Source of the DNA: Brucella rhizosphaerae
GTDB lineage: Bacteria; Pseudomonadota; Alphaproteobacteria; Rhizobiales; Rhizobiaceae
Assembly: GCF_002252475.1 (NCBI RefSeq)
Contig: NZ_NNRK01000023.1
Span: forward strand, 1-64,000
DNA length: 64,000 nt
Direction: 5' to 3'
This document shows positions 32,992-41,311 of this stretch, in pieces. Position 1 is the first letter of the stretch. Every line of letters starts with the position of its first letter. The notes under the pieces are model-generated. The model saw nothing but the letters and a program-made list of their open reading frames with translations, did not search any database and had not been told where the DNA came from. The position numbers were made by a program, and so were the translations under genes.

Positions 32992-34736
32992 ATACAGCAA
33001 CAAACCCGTCCCGCCTGCCCGCCTTTATGAAATCAGGCCCATTCAAATTCGGTCCTTTATGGCTGGCGCTTCCGGCTATCGCCTTTCTATGCATCTTCTT
33101 TCTCGTGCCCGTGTTCCGGCTTCTCGCGCTGAGTGTTCAGGACACCAGCGGAACCCTGACAACAGCTCATTATGCACGTCTGATCGACACGGAAGTGTAT
33201 TGGCGCATTCTGAGCATCACATTTCGTATTGCTGCACTGACGGCCCTGTTTTCTCTATTGCTGGGATATCCGCTCGCTTATTGGCTGTCGGGCCTGAAAG
33301 AAAGCCGTCGCAACCAGATGCTTCTGCTGGTGCTCGTTCCCTTCTGGACAAGCTATCTCGTCAAGACATTCTCGTGGATGCTGCTGCTGGGCAATGATGG
33401 TATTCTGAACCGGCTCCTCAGCGGTGCCGGCATCATCGATACGCCACTACCATTGATGTATAACGAGTTCGGCGTGATCGTCGGTATGGTTCATGCCATG
33501 ATGCCGCTGGCTGTCCTCACCATGATGCCAGTGATGGCTGGTATCGACCGCAGGCTCGGTCAGGCGGCAGGCACTCTTGGTGCCGGCAACTCACATCGGT
33601 TCTGGATGGTCTATTTCCCTCTGTCAATTCCGGGCATGGCGGCTGGTGGATTGCTCACCTTCATCACCTCGCTCGGCTTTTTTATCGTACCGGCATTTCT
33701 CGGCGGACGTCAGCAAACAATGCTGGCTCAGCTGATCATCGTTCAGGTGCAGGAACTGGTGAACTGGGCCTTTGCGGGCGTTCTCGCTACGATGCTTTTG
33801 GTCACAGCCCTGCTTGCCTGCTGGATTTATAATCACCTCTTCGGCCTGTCCTCGCTCTCGTCGGGTGCAGGCACACGTGACGCCTCGTCAGACGGCATTC
33901 TCCGCCGCTGGGGTCTTGTGTTTCTCGAAAAGCTTGCAAGCGTAACGGCAATTTTCAGCGATCATCTGCCATCGCGCATGCGTATACTTCCGGCCTATGT
34001 CACGGCAGTGGTGGTGTTTCTGATTGCACCGACATTGCTGGTTATCCCGATTGCATTCACGAGCTCCAACTTCCTTGAATTCCCACCTCCGGGCTACAGC
34101 CTCCGCTGGTTTGAGACCTATTTCAACTCACCGATCTGGACGTCAGCCACTGTGCGATCCTTCGGTGTCGCCTTCGTCACAGCCATTCTCGCAACGCTTA
34201 TCGGTGGATTTGCAGCGCTTGCAGTTGCTCGTTCCCGCTCGCGCTGGAGTGGGCTGATCTTCGCTTTCATGCTGGCACCGATGATCGTTCCTCGCATCGT
34301 CATCGCCGTGGGCCTGTTCTATCTTTTCGCGCAGATTGGTTTGGTCGCGACCAACACAGGTCTGGTGATTGGTCACACGGTTCTGTCAATTCCTTTCACT
34401 TTCGTTGCGATTGCAGCCGTATTGAAGAGCTATGACTGGCGGCTTGATCAGGCGGCCTTGTCCCTGGGAGCCGGTCGCTTCCAGACATTGCGGCTTATCA
34501 CCGTCCCACTGATCAGCGGTGGCATCGTCTCAGCATTTCTGTTCGCCTTCGTCACATCATTTGACGAACTGACCATTGCGATCTTCGTAAGTGGTGGACT
34601 GAAATCAACGCTGCCGAAACAGATGTGGGACGATATGATCCTGCAACTCAACCCGACGCTGGCAGCCGTTTCCGTTGTGGTGCTGACCATCGTGACCGTC
34701 GTCCTGCTATTGGCAGACAAGTTCAAGCGGAGCTGA
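32988..34736 (+). CDS. Fused double-domain ABC permease (PotB-PotC type in one chain)
   Basis: 582-residue membrane protein that carries two complete BPD_transp_1 permease units. The first (about 1-285) has an EAA-like loop QAAGTLGAGNSHRFWMVYFP, and the second (about 320-580) has QAALSLGAGRFQTLRLITVP. Usual polyamine importers have two separate permeases of about 280 residues, so this is a gene fusion, with a linker around 285-320. Such fusions are known in iron/thiamine-type importers. All other importer parts are single, so the complex is one double permease plus two ATPases. Confidence 0.88.
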   Translation: MNTATNPSRLPAFMKSGPFKFGPLWLALPAIAFLCIFFLVPVFRLLALSVQDTSGTLTTAHYARLIDTEVYWRILSITFRIAALTALFSLLLGYPLAYWLSGLKESRRNQMLLLVLVPFWTSYLVKTFSWMLLLGNDGILNRLLSGAGIIDTPLPLMYNEFGVIVGMVHAMMPLAVLTMMPVMAGIDRRLGQAAGTLGAGNSHRFWMVYFPLSIPGMAAGGLLTFITSLGFFIVPAFLGGRQQTMLAQLIIVQVQELVNWAFAGVLATMLLVTALLACWIYNHLFGLSSLSSGAGTRDASSDGILRRWGLVFLEKLASVTAIFSDHLPSRMRILPAYVTAVVVFLIAPTLLVIPIAFTSSNFLEFPPPGYSLRWFETYFNSPIWTSATVRSFGVAFVTAILATLIGGFAALAVARSRSRWSGLIFAFMLAPMIVPRIVIAVGLFYLFAQIGLVATNTGLVIGHTVLSIPFTFVAIAAVLKSYDWRLDQAALSLGAGRFQTLRLITVPLISGGIVSAFLFAFVTSFDELTIAIFVSGGLKSTLPKQMWDDMILQLNPTLAAVSVVVLTIVTVVLLLADKFKRS

Positions 34737-34777
34737 TCCAGGCAAGCTTCTGACCAGACACTCACCATTTCCTCCCG

Positions 34778-34806
34778 ATTGCTGGCCTGACTGACAGGCC
34801 AGCAAT
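34778..34806 (+). other. Stem-loop between permease and CoA ligase genes
   Basis: Perfect 12-bp stem ATTGCTGGCCTG (34778-34789) / CAGGCCAGCAAT (34795-34806) with a 5-nt loop and no T-tract. It separates the importer part from the enzyme part of the operon. Confidence 0.55.
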
Positions 34807-34844
34807 GTGAGATAGGCTCATCCAAATTTACAGGTTTAAACACC

Positions 34845-36353
34845 ATGCCGACCTCCCACACCTTCATCGATCTATTGCTGGAAAAGGCTGCAAACACACC
34901 TGATAAGCTGTTTGCCCGGCACCCCACAGGCGATATCAGCTTTGCGAGATTGGAGAACGCATCTGCGATACACGCGCAAAAGCTACGCGAAAACGGCATC
35001 GGCCCAAAAGATCGCGTTGCTGTCATGATGCGCAACAGCCCCGCAGCGCTGGCAGTCATTTATGCGGTTACGCGTTCCGGCGCGACATGGATTCCTGTCA
35101 ACACTGCGCTCAAAGGTGCGGGGCTTGAATATATAATAAGCCATAGCCAACCGGCACTGATTGTTGCGGACAACGAATATTGCTCGGTCATTGCCGATTG
35201 CGGCGCAGCACAATTGCCCGCCATTATCGAAATCGACAGCCCGGCAATGCCAGCATATGAAGCAAGCGTGCAGTTTGAAGCGGTTCTCCCCACTGCCGAC
35301 GATATTGCAGCGATCATGTATACATCCGGCACAACCGGTCCGGCAAAAGGCGTACTGGTGACACATCGGATGTTGCGTCTCGCGGCAGAAGCCGTTGCAG
35401 TTTGTTCGGATGCCAAGGACGATGACGACTTTTATATGTGGGAGCCATTCTTCCATATTGGCGGCGCGCAGGTGTTGCTTCTGCCGCTTGTACGCAACGT
35501 CACCCTCACCATTTCTGATCGTTTCAGCGCCAGTCGCTTCTGGGATGAACTGCGACAGGCAGGCTCAACCCATATCCACCATCTCGGCGGCATCATCCAG
35601 ATTCTCCTAAAGCAACCACCGTCGGAAAAAGATCATGATCACAACGTGCGCATTGCATGGGGCGGTGGTTGCGCGACGGAAGTCTGGCGGGCTTTTGAAG
35701 AACGTTTCGGCATTCAAATCCGCGAATGTTACGGCATGACGGAGGCATCAAGCCTCACCACCTTCAATGATAGCGGTATCGTCGGATCTGTAGGCCGCCC
35801 TGTGCCTTGGTTCACCGTCAAACTCGTCGATGAACATGGCGCTGTCGTTACAGAGGGAAAAGGCGAGATCGTCGTAACCACCTCAATCGAAGGCGCTATT
35901 TTCCCCGGTTATTATCGCAATCCGGAAGCCACTTCCAAAGCTTTACGTGCAGATGGTTTTTTCACAGGCGATCTGGGGTCATGGGGCGAAGACAGCAATC
36001 TCTTCTTCCATGGCCGCATGACGGACAGCGTACGCTGCAAAGGCGAAAATGTTTCGGCCTGGGAAGTTGAGCATGTCGCTGCGGATCATCCCGATGTGGA
36101 GGATTGCGCAATGATCGGTGTTGCAGCCGAGATTGGCGAGCAGGACATCAAGCTTTTCGTACAACCCAAAATCGGCAGTGCACCCAAAGCTGGTGCCCTG
36201 AACGACTGGCTGAAAAGCCGTCTCGCCCACTATCAGCTGCCGCGTTACATCGCGTTTGTCGATACGTTTGAACGCACACCAAGCCAGCGCATCATGAAGC
36301 ACAAGCTGCCCAAGTCCCATGATGATTGCTGGGACCGGCTTAATCAAGAATAA
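34845..36353 (+). CDS. AMP-dependent acyl-CoA synthetase/ligase (CaiC-like)
   Basis: 502-residue ANL-superfamily enzyme. The ATP loop YTSGTTGPAKGV is at 159-170, the A5 motif is ECYGMTEASS, A7 is FFTGDLG, and the C-terminal catalytic lysine is in QRIMKHKLPK. The enzyme would adenylate a carboxylic acid and form its CoA thioester; CaiC (carnitine/crotonobetaine-CoA ligase) is one of the closer functional types. Downstream of a polyamine-type importer and with a crotonase at the operon head, it probably activates the imported acid or its deaminated product. Confidence 0.85.
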   Translation: MPTSHTFIDLLLEKAANTPDKLFARHPTGDISFARLENASAIHAQKLRENGIGPKDRVAVMMRNSPAALAVIYAVTRSGATWIPVNTALKGAGLEYIISHSQPALIVADNEYCSVIADCGAAQLPAIIEIDSPAMPAYEASVQFEAVLPTADDIAAIMYTSGTTGPAKGVLVTHRMLRLAAEAVAVCSDAKDDDDFYMWEPFFHIGGAQVLLLPLVRNVTLTISDRFSASRFWDELRQAGSTHIHHLGGIIQILLKQPPSEKDHDHNVRIAWGGGCATEVWRAFEERFGIQIRECYGMTEASSLTTFNDSGIVGSVGRPVPWFTVKLVDEHGAVVTEGKGEIVVTTSIEGAIFPGYYRNPEATSKALRADGFFTGDLGSWGEDSNLFFHGRMTDSVRCKGENVSAWEVEHVAADHPDVEDCAMIGVAAEIGEQDIKLFVQPKIGSAPKAGALNDWLKSRLAHYQLPRYIAFVDTFERTPSQRIMKHKLPKSHDDCWDRLNQE

Positions 36354-36367
36354 GGAGGAACAAGCCC

Positions 36368-37471
36368 ATGACTTCAGTCGAAAACAACCCGAAGACTGAC
36401 ATTCTTATTTCCGGTACAGGTGCCTTTTCCGGTCGCATTGCGCTTGATCTTGCAGCCACCTCTGATGAGGCTTTGCATGTGGTGATTGCTGGCCGCAACC
36501 GCGATCGTCTCAGCTGGCTGAAAACTGCGTGTAATGCGCGTGCTTCCATGTTCAGCAAACCAATCACTTTCGACACCTATGAAATCGATCTGGTGAAAGC
36601 AGGCGCAACCGATCAGCTGATTGCAGACACAAAGCCAACCATAGCTGTGCAGGGCGCATCGATACAAACTTCCAGCGTCATTTCGGATACCGGCAACCAA
36701 TGGACTGCCTTGGTCGCTGAAGGTGGCCTTTCAGCCACCGCGGTGTTTCAAGCGCTTATTTCAAGCCGTATGGCGCGATCGATCAGCAAGCTTTCGCCTG
36801 AAACTGCGCTCATCAATTGTGGCTTTCCAGACGTTGTGAACGGCATGATTACGGCGATGGGTTATAAAGTGCTGAGCGGTACCGGCAATGTCGCCATTCT
36901 CTCCAATGTCTTTGCTGGCGCTAAAGGCATCACAGATCAAAAACGCATGCAGGTCATTGCGCATTATCAAAACCTGGCCGCGTGGCGCAGACCAGCGTCA
37001 GAACGTGCCGGCATGCGCGCTTGCAGGGTGTTTATAGATGGCAAGGAAATCGCAGAGGTCTTCAAGGAGTTTGAAGATGTGAAGCTGACAACCGAACCGG
37101 CAATCGAAATTTCAGGTGCAAGCGGCGTCACGCTGATGGCTGCTTATGCGGCCAACAAATCATGGACAGGCCATGTCCCGGGACCAAATGGTTTACCGGG
37201 TGGATATCCTGTTAAACTGGAAAACAGAGCACTGCATCTCAACCTGCCCGAAAGTGTCAGTGAGCAGGAAGCAATTGACTGGAACTCGTCTTTTGAAGAG
37301 GAAAAAGGGCTGATTATCAAGGGTGGTCGTGCAGAATATACCGGCGCTCTGAAAGCAGCCCTTGCACGGCATGGCTTCCGCTATGCGAATGGCTTCGATA
37401 TCGCTGATCTGGAGGAAGTTTGCGCGGATATGCTGAAATTGCGCGATACACTCAGCCTACAAAGCTGCTGA
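36368..37471 (+). CDS. Saccharopine dehydrogenase-like NAD(P)-binding protein
   Basis: 367 residues with an N-terminal Rossmann segment TDILISGTGAFSGRIALDLAA followed by IAGRNRDRLSWL, typical of the Sacchrp_dh_NADP family. The C-terminal part has no motif I recognise. Homologues oxidise or reduce imino/amino acids or have unknown function. GGAGG lies upstream of the ATG, 14 bp after the ligase stop, so it belongs to the same operon. Possible role: reductive or oxidative step on an amino or imino acid. Confidence 0.7.
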   Translation: MTSVENNPKTDILISGTGAFSGRIALDLAATSDEALHVVIAGRNRDRLSWLKTACNARASMFSKPITFDTYEIDLVKAGATDQLIADTKPTIAVQGASIQTSSVISDTGNQWTALVAEGGLSATAVFQALISSRMARSISKLSPETALINCGFPDVVNGMITAMGYKVLSGTGNVAILSNVFAGAKGITDQKRMQVIAHYQNLAAWRRPASERAGMRACRVFIDGKEIAEVFKEFEDVKLTTEPAIEISGASGVTLMAAYAANKSWTGHVPGPNGLPGGYPVKLENRALHLNLPESVSEQEAIDWNSSFEEEKGLIIKGGRAEYTGALKAALARHGFRYANGFDIADLEEVCADMLKLRDTLSLQSC

Positions 37472-37485
37472 ATCTTGAACAGCAT

Positions 37486-37528
37486 TGAAAGCACCTGATC
37501 CTGCCAAAGCCAGTGTCATGTGCTTTCA
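37486..37528. terminator. Convergent stem-loop between saccharopine-dehydrogenase-like and TetR genes
   Basis: Perfect 9-bp arms TGAAAGCAC (37486-37494) / GTGCTTTCA (37520-37528) with a 25-nt loop. The right arm overlaps the TetR stop codon. Weak T-tract, so moderate confidence. Confidence 0.4.
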
Positions 37529-38185
37529 TCGCACCAATAATCCACGCAGGATCGTATCAGTAATCGTCTTTGCAGCCAGATCATAATCGGATTCTTTGAG
37601 CTGACTGATATCCAGCGCGTCACACGCCAGCGCTTCAAATTCGACATAAAACTGCGTTGCAGACCAAAGAAGAATGAACAAATGACGCGCATCCACAGGC
37701 TCGATTTTGCCTGCAGCAGCCCATATTTCAATGACGCCCGCCTTTTCGGAAGTAACTCGTCGCATGTGTTCCCGGGCTTCAACCGAGAGATGCTCGGCAC
37801 CCTGTAAAATCTCGTTGGCAAAGAGGCGCGTCTCAGCCGCATTCTGCCATGCATGACTAAGCTTTGCACGAACATAGGCCGCTATTGCATCAGCAGGCTC
37901 ACGATCAACCGAGATATGCCGAAACGCATCGTCCCAACTGTGAATCAGCCTGTCGATTGCAGCGTTGTAAATCTCTTCCTTAGACGAAAAATAATAATAG
38001 ACATTGCCTTTCGGTAGACCCGAAGCTTTCGCAATTTCAACGATGCGTGCTCCATCAAGACCCTTGCGAGAAAAAATCTCAACAGCAGCGGTTAGGATCT
38101 TGAGTATGTTGCGTGCTCTGATCGGCTCATCCGAGGCGGCCTGGTTTGCAGGCTCCATTTCAACCGATCTGCTTTGCTCTGCCAT
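37526..38185 (-). CDS. TetR/AcrR-family transcriptional regulator
   Basis: 219 residues. TetR_N helix-turn-helix spans about 28-74 (ILTAAVEIFSRKGLDGARIVE, then GLPKGNVYYYFSSKEEI), followed by an all-helical ligand/dimerisation domain; the LPKGNVYYYF core is close to RutR-type pyrimidine regulators. It is divergent from the operon headed by the uracil-DNA-glycosylase-like gene. Two TGAC-N6-GTCA dyads lie in the gap. The RutR-like core is interesting given the nucleobase flavour of the operon. Confidence 0.85.
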   Translation of the reverse strand: MAEQSRSVEMEPANQAASDEPIRARNILKILTAAVEIFSRKGLDGARIVEIAKASGLPKGNVYYYFSSKEEIYNAAIDRLIHSWDDAFRHISVDREPADAIAAYVRAKLSHAWQNAAETRLFANEILQGAEHLSVEAREHMRRVTSEKAGVIEIWAAAGKIEPVDARHLFILLWSATQFYVEFEALACDALDISQLKESDYDLAAKTITDTILRGLLVR

Positions 38186-38308
38186 TGGTTATCCCATTAT
38201 TTTTAAACATCTTTTCCCGGATCATTTGTTCCGGACATCAATGCGCATTCATCTACAGGCCTGCCAAAACAACTGTATGAGGCCTTGAGAATCGAAACAC
38301 CAATAAAA

Positions 38309-38363
38309 AAGAAGTTGACAATATGGTCAACTTCTTTTCATAAAAAGCTGACAAAACGGTCAG
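38309..38363. promoter_or_regulatory. Tandem TGAC-N6-GTCA dyads, candidate TetR operators
   Basis: Site 1 TTGACAATATGGTCAA lies within an 11-bp hairpin (38309-38319 / 38326-38336). Site 2 CTGACAAAACGGTCAG is at 38348-38363. Centres are 33 bp apart (about three helical turns), and site 2 ends 45 bp before the ATG of the glycosylase-like gene. TTGACNNNNNNGTCAA-like dyads are typical of RutR/TetR binding sites. Confidence 0.55.
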
Positions 38364-38408
38364 GTTCCTGAAAACCACCTGATGACCGCCACCTTGGGGA
38401 GGGTGCAA

Positions 38409-39260
38409 ATGGCTATGCTGTTACGGGCTGCAATGGAGGAGTTTCTGTCAGATTGGTCAGCCGATCTGAAGGAGCCATGGCGCGATCTGCTCGGACATGT
38501 TGCGCTCGATTTCGAAGGAATCGCGTCGGAACTGGAACTCGAAGTCTGGGAACCGATCTTTCCCGTTCGTCGTGGAAAACATTTCCCCGGCATGCCTGTC
38601 GGAACCCATTGCTTGCGCGCTTTCGACGGGATTTCTCCAGACGACGTGACTTGCGTGGTTCTTGGTCAGGACCCCTATCCTGAGCCGGGCTTTGCTACCG
38701 GACGCGCTTTTGAAGCGGGAAACCTTGCGGGTTGGAACGAACTCAACAAGATGTTTTCCAAAAGCATTCGCGCCTACACGCAGCAGATCGTCGCCGCACG
38801 CACGGGTGATCTGTCTTATGCGCGTGATTTCAGCGACTGGCCAAAAACACTGGCTGCGATAGAAAATGGCGCGGTAGCGCTCGAACATCCATCCGATATA
38901 GCCGATCGCTGGGTGTCCGAAGGAGCCCTGCTCCTCAATGCTTCACTCACACTCACGCGCTTCAAAGTCGACATCGACCCTCATCAATCGCAAGGTCACC
39001 TCGTTCTTTGGAGGCCTTTGATCGTGGAAACATTGCGAACCCTTGCATCACGCGGAAAGCCGCTGGTGTTTCTGGGGTTTGGCGATGCAGCCGCACAGGC
39101 ACTCGCACTGGCAGGTATTGACGAAACGGTTGGCGGACATCTGCGCTGCGTTCTGCGCGATCATCCTGCACGCGCTGACGAAGTACTCGCCCGTCCCAAT
39201 CCATTCATACTTTGTAACGATTTTCTGGAGGAGATGGGCGCTCAACCCATCGCTTGGTAA
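38409..39260 (+). CDS. Uracil-DNA glycosylase family 1-like protein in a metabolic operon
   Basis: 283 residues with the UNG fold signature. The water-activating motif GQDPYP has D88 and Y90, LLNASLTL has N177, and the end FILCNDFLEEMGAQPIAW mirrors that of UNG (usual end PIDW). However, the DNA minor-groove loop HPSPLS is replaced by HPARAD (H252 kept), and the histidine after PY (GQDPYH) is proline. There is an N-terminal extension of about 70 residues. It is followed after 1 bp by a GMC oxidoreductase. ATG at 38409 is supported by GGGAGGG; an upstream in-frame start at 38382 lacks this. Glycosylase activity on DNA is uncertain. Confidence 0.8.
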   Translation: MAMLLRAAMEEFLSDWSADLKEPWRDLLGHVALDFEGIASELELEVWEPIFPVRRGKHFPGMPVGTHCLRAFDGISPDDVTCVVLGQDPYPEPGFATGRAFEAGNLAGWNELNKMFSKSIRAYTQQIVAARTGDLSYARDFSDWPKTLAAIENGAVALEHPSDIADRWVSEGALLLNASLTLTRFKVDIDPHQSQGHLVLWRPLIVETLRTLASRGKPLVFLGFGDAAAQALALAGIDETVGGHLRCVLRDHPARADEVLARPNPFILCNDFLEEMGAQPIAW

Positions 39261-39261
39261 C

Positions 39262-40890
39262 ATGGCCGCAACGAAGACATTCGATTACATCATCATCGGT
39301 GCAGGTTCAGCTGGCTGTGTTCTCGCCAACCGCCTTTCCGCCGATCCAGCCAACAAAGTGCTGTTGCTGGAGGCCGGAGGACAGGACCTCAACCCGTTGT
39401 TCCGGCTCCCCATGCTGATGGGAAAGCTGTTTCATTCGGGCATTTACAACTGGCACTATCACACAGAGCCGGAACCTCATCTTAATGATCGCTCACTTTA
39501 TTGGCCACGTGGAAAAGTGCTTGGCGGCACCTCCACCATCAACGGCATGATTTATGTGCGCGGAAACCGTCACGACTATGATCGCTGGGCGCAAATGGGT
39601 GCAACCGGATGGTCATATGATGAGGTGCTTCCTGCCTTCCTGCGCTCTGAAACCCATGTGCAGCGCAAGGATGATTTCCACAACACCGAAGGCGAGCTGA
39701 CCGTCTGCCGTGCCCGGGGCTGGAATGGTTTGCTCGACGTTTTCAACAAAGCAGGCGAACAGGCCGGTTATCCATTAAACGACGATTTCAACGGTGGAGA
39801 ACAGGAAGGCTTCGGTCGGTACGACTTTACCATCACTAAGGGCAAGCGCTGTTCAGCAGCCTATGCGTTCCTGCGCCCGGCAAAAAAACGCCCTAACCTG
39901 ACGATCATCACCCGCGCCCACACGAGACGTGTGCTGATCAAGAATGGCCGCGCCATCGGCGTCGAGTACAGCCGAAAAGGCAATGTCACCAAAGTCCACG
40001 CAAATCGTGAGGTCATCCTGTCAGCAGGCGTGGTCAACTCCCCGCAAATCCTCATGCTTTCGGGCATTGGCGCAGCCAACGAACTGGCCGAACACAACAT
40101 CAAGGTCGTGCAGGACCTGCCCGGCGTTGGCAAGAACCTTCAGGACCATGTCGATTGTGTCATGGCTTATGAATGCCGCGAACCGGTCACTCTCTATTCC
40201 GATCTGCGCGCCGACAAACTGACATTATCAGTCATTCAGGGAATGTTGTTTGGGGAAGGTATCACCACGACCTTCCCTTATGAGGCAGGGGCTTTTGTCA
40301 AGTCACGCGCTGATCTTGCAGCACCCGATATCCAGCTGCATTTCATGCCTGCGCTTGAAAAGACCGCAAACCTGCATTTCCCGAATCCGTTCAAGAAAGA
40401 ACGCGTAGAAGCCAATCATGGTTTCTCGTTGCGTGTTGGCCCGGTCAACCCGGAAAGTCGTGGCCAGATCAGTCTGCGTTCAGCCGATCCGATGGACCGC
40501 CCGCGCATCAATGCCAATTATCTGCAAACTGAGTTCGATATTCGCACGATGATCAACGCAATCCGTATGACGCGGGATGTCATCAAGCAGAAAGCTTTCG
40601 ACAAATATCGTGGCAAGGAGCTCGCTCCCGGCCCGGCGGTCGAGACCGATGCGGAACTGACCAAATGGCTGCGCGCCAATGCCATGACAACGTTCCATCC
40701 GGTTGGCACCTGCAAGATGGGCAACGACCCGATGGCAGTCGTCGATGCGCAGCTTAAAGTTCATGGCATTGAAGGCCTGCGCGTTGCAGACGCTTCAATC
40801 ATGCCAATCATTTCCAGCGGCAACACAAATGCTCCGGCGATCATGATCGGGGAGCGCGCTGCTGAATTCATTCTCAAGGAGGCCTCATAA
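39262..40890 (+). CDS. GMC-family FAD oxidoreductase (choline-dehydrogenase-like)
   Basis: 542 residues. The N-terminal FAD loop YIIIGAGSAGCVLANRL, the GMC signature 1 around RGKVLGGTSTINGMIYVRGN, and the C-terminal catalytic histidine in TFHPVGTCKMG with NTNAPAIMIGERAAE are all present. Family members oxidise alcohols such as choline, polyethylene glycol or sugars. An open frame continues 73 codons upstream into the glycosylase-like gene, but the FAD loop lies directly after the ATG at 39262, so the shorter start is chosen. No strong ribosome site; the 1-bp gap suggests translational coupling. Confidence 0.88.
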   Translation: MAATKTFDYIIIGAGSAGCVLANRLSADPANKVLLLEAGGQDLNPLFRLPMLMGKLFHSGIYNWHYHTEPEPHLNDRSLYWPRGKVLGGTSTINGMIYVRGNRHDYDRWAQMGATGWSYDEVLPAFLRSETHVQRKDDFHNTEGELTVCRARGWNGLLDVFNKAGEQAGYPLNDDFNGGEQEGFGRYDFTITKGKRCSAAYAFLRPAKKRPNLTIITRAHTRRVLIKNGRAIGVEYSRKGNVTKVHANREVILSAGVVNSPQILMLSGIGAANELAEHNIKVVQDLPGVGKNLQDHVDCVMAYECREPVTLYSDLRADKLTLSVIQGMLFGEGITTTFPYEAGAFVKSRADLAAPDIQLHFMPALEKTANLHFPNPFKKERVEANHGFSLRVGPVNPESRGQISLRSADPMDRPRINANYLQTEFDIRTMINAIRMTRDVIKQKAFDKYRGKELAPGPAVETDAELTKWLRANAMTTFHPVGTCKMGNDPMAVVDAQLKVHGIEGLRVADASIMPIISSGNTNAPAIMIGERAAEFILKEAS

Positions 40891-41210
40891 TGATCGTCGA
40901 GCATCGCACTTATACTTTCAAGCCCGGCACGGTCGACGGCTGGCTCAAAAAATATGAAACCGAGGGCTTGCCGATCCAGAAGCGGCACCTCAACACGTTT
41001 CTCGGCCTCTATGTCAGCGAAATCGGGCATCTGCACCGGACCGTTCTGATGTGGCGCTATGACAGTCTCGCAGATCGTGAAACACGGCGTACTGCCATGT
41101 ATGCCGATCCGGAATGGCAGACTTTTATCTCCGGTGTGTGGGCACTCGATGCAATCCAGACGCAGGACGTGATGATTATGAACCCGGCATCATTTTCGCC
41201 CGGCGCATAA
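40890..41210 (+). CDS. NIPSNAP-family protein
   Basis: 106-residue NIPSNAP domain (starts MIVEHRTYTFKPGTVDGWLK), a dimeric ferredoxin-like barrel. Function unclear; small NIPSNAP proteins often accompany catabolic oxidoreductases. Its ATG overlaps the stop of the GMC gene by one base (TAATG). Two GC-rich hairpins follow (41217-41236 and 41246-41265). Confidence 0.8.
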   Translation: MIVEHRTYTFKPGTVDGWLKKYETEGLPIQKRHLNTFLGLYVSEIGHLHRTVLMWRYDSLADRETRRTAMYADPEWQTFISGVWALDAIQTQDVMIMNPASFSPGA

Positions 41211-41216
41211 AGCAGC

Positions 41217-41265
41217 CGGATGCAACAGTGCATCCGTAAAACCAAGGGCGGCGCATGAGCCGCCC
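41217..41265 (+). terminator. Twin hairpins after the NIPSNAP gene
   Basis: CGGATGCA (41217-41224) / TGCATCCG (41229-41236), then GGGCGGC (41246-41252) / GCCGCCC (41259-41265), followed by CAATAAAAA. Could partly terminate transcription before the importer genes or stabilise processed mRNA. Confidence 0.5.
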
Positions 41266-41311
41266 CAATAAAAATTCGGGTACCGAACTTCCAGAGCAAG
41301 GAAATGGGAAC

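Noticed and set aside
39043-39261. 73-codon extension of the GMC oxidoreductase into the glycosylase-like gene
   Set aside because: The FAD-binding loop starts right after ATG 39262; the extension is an out-of-frame reading of the upstream gene.
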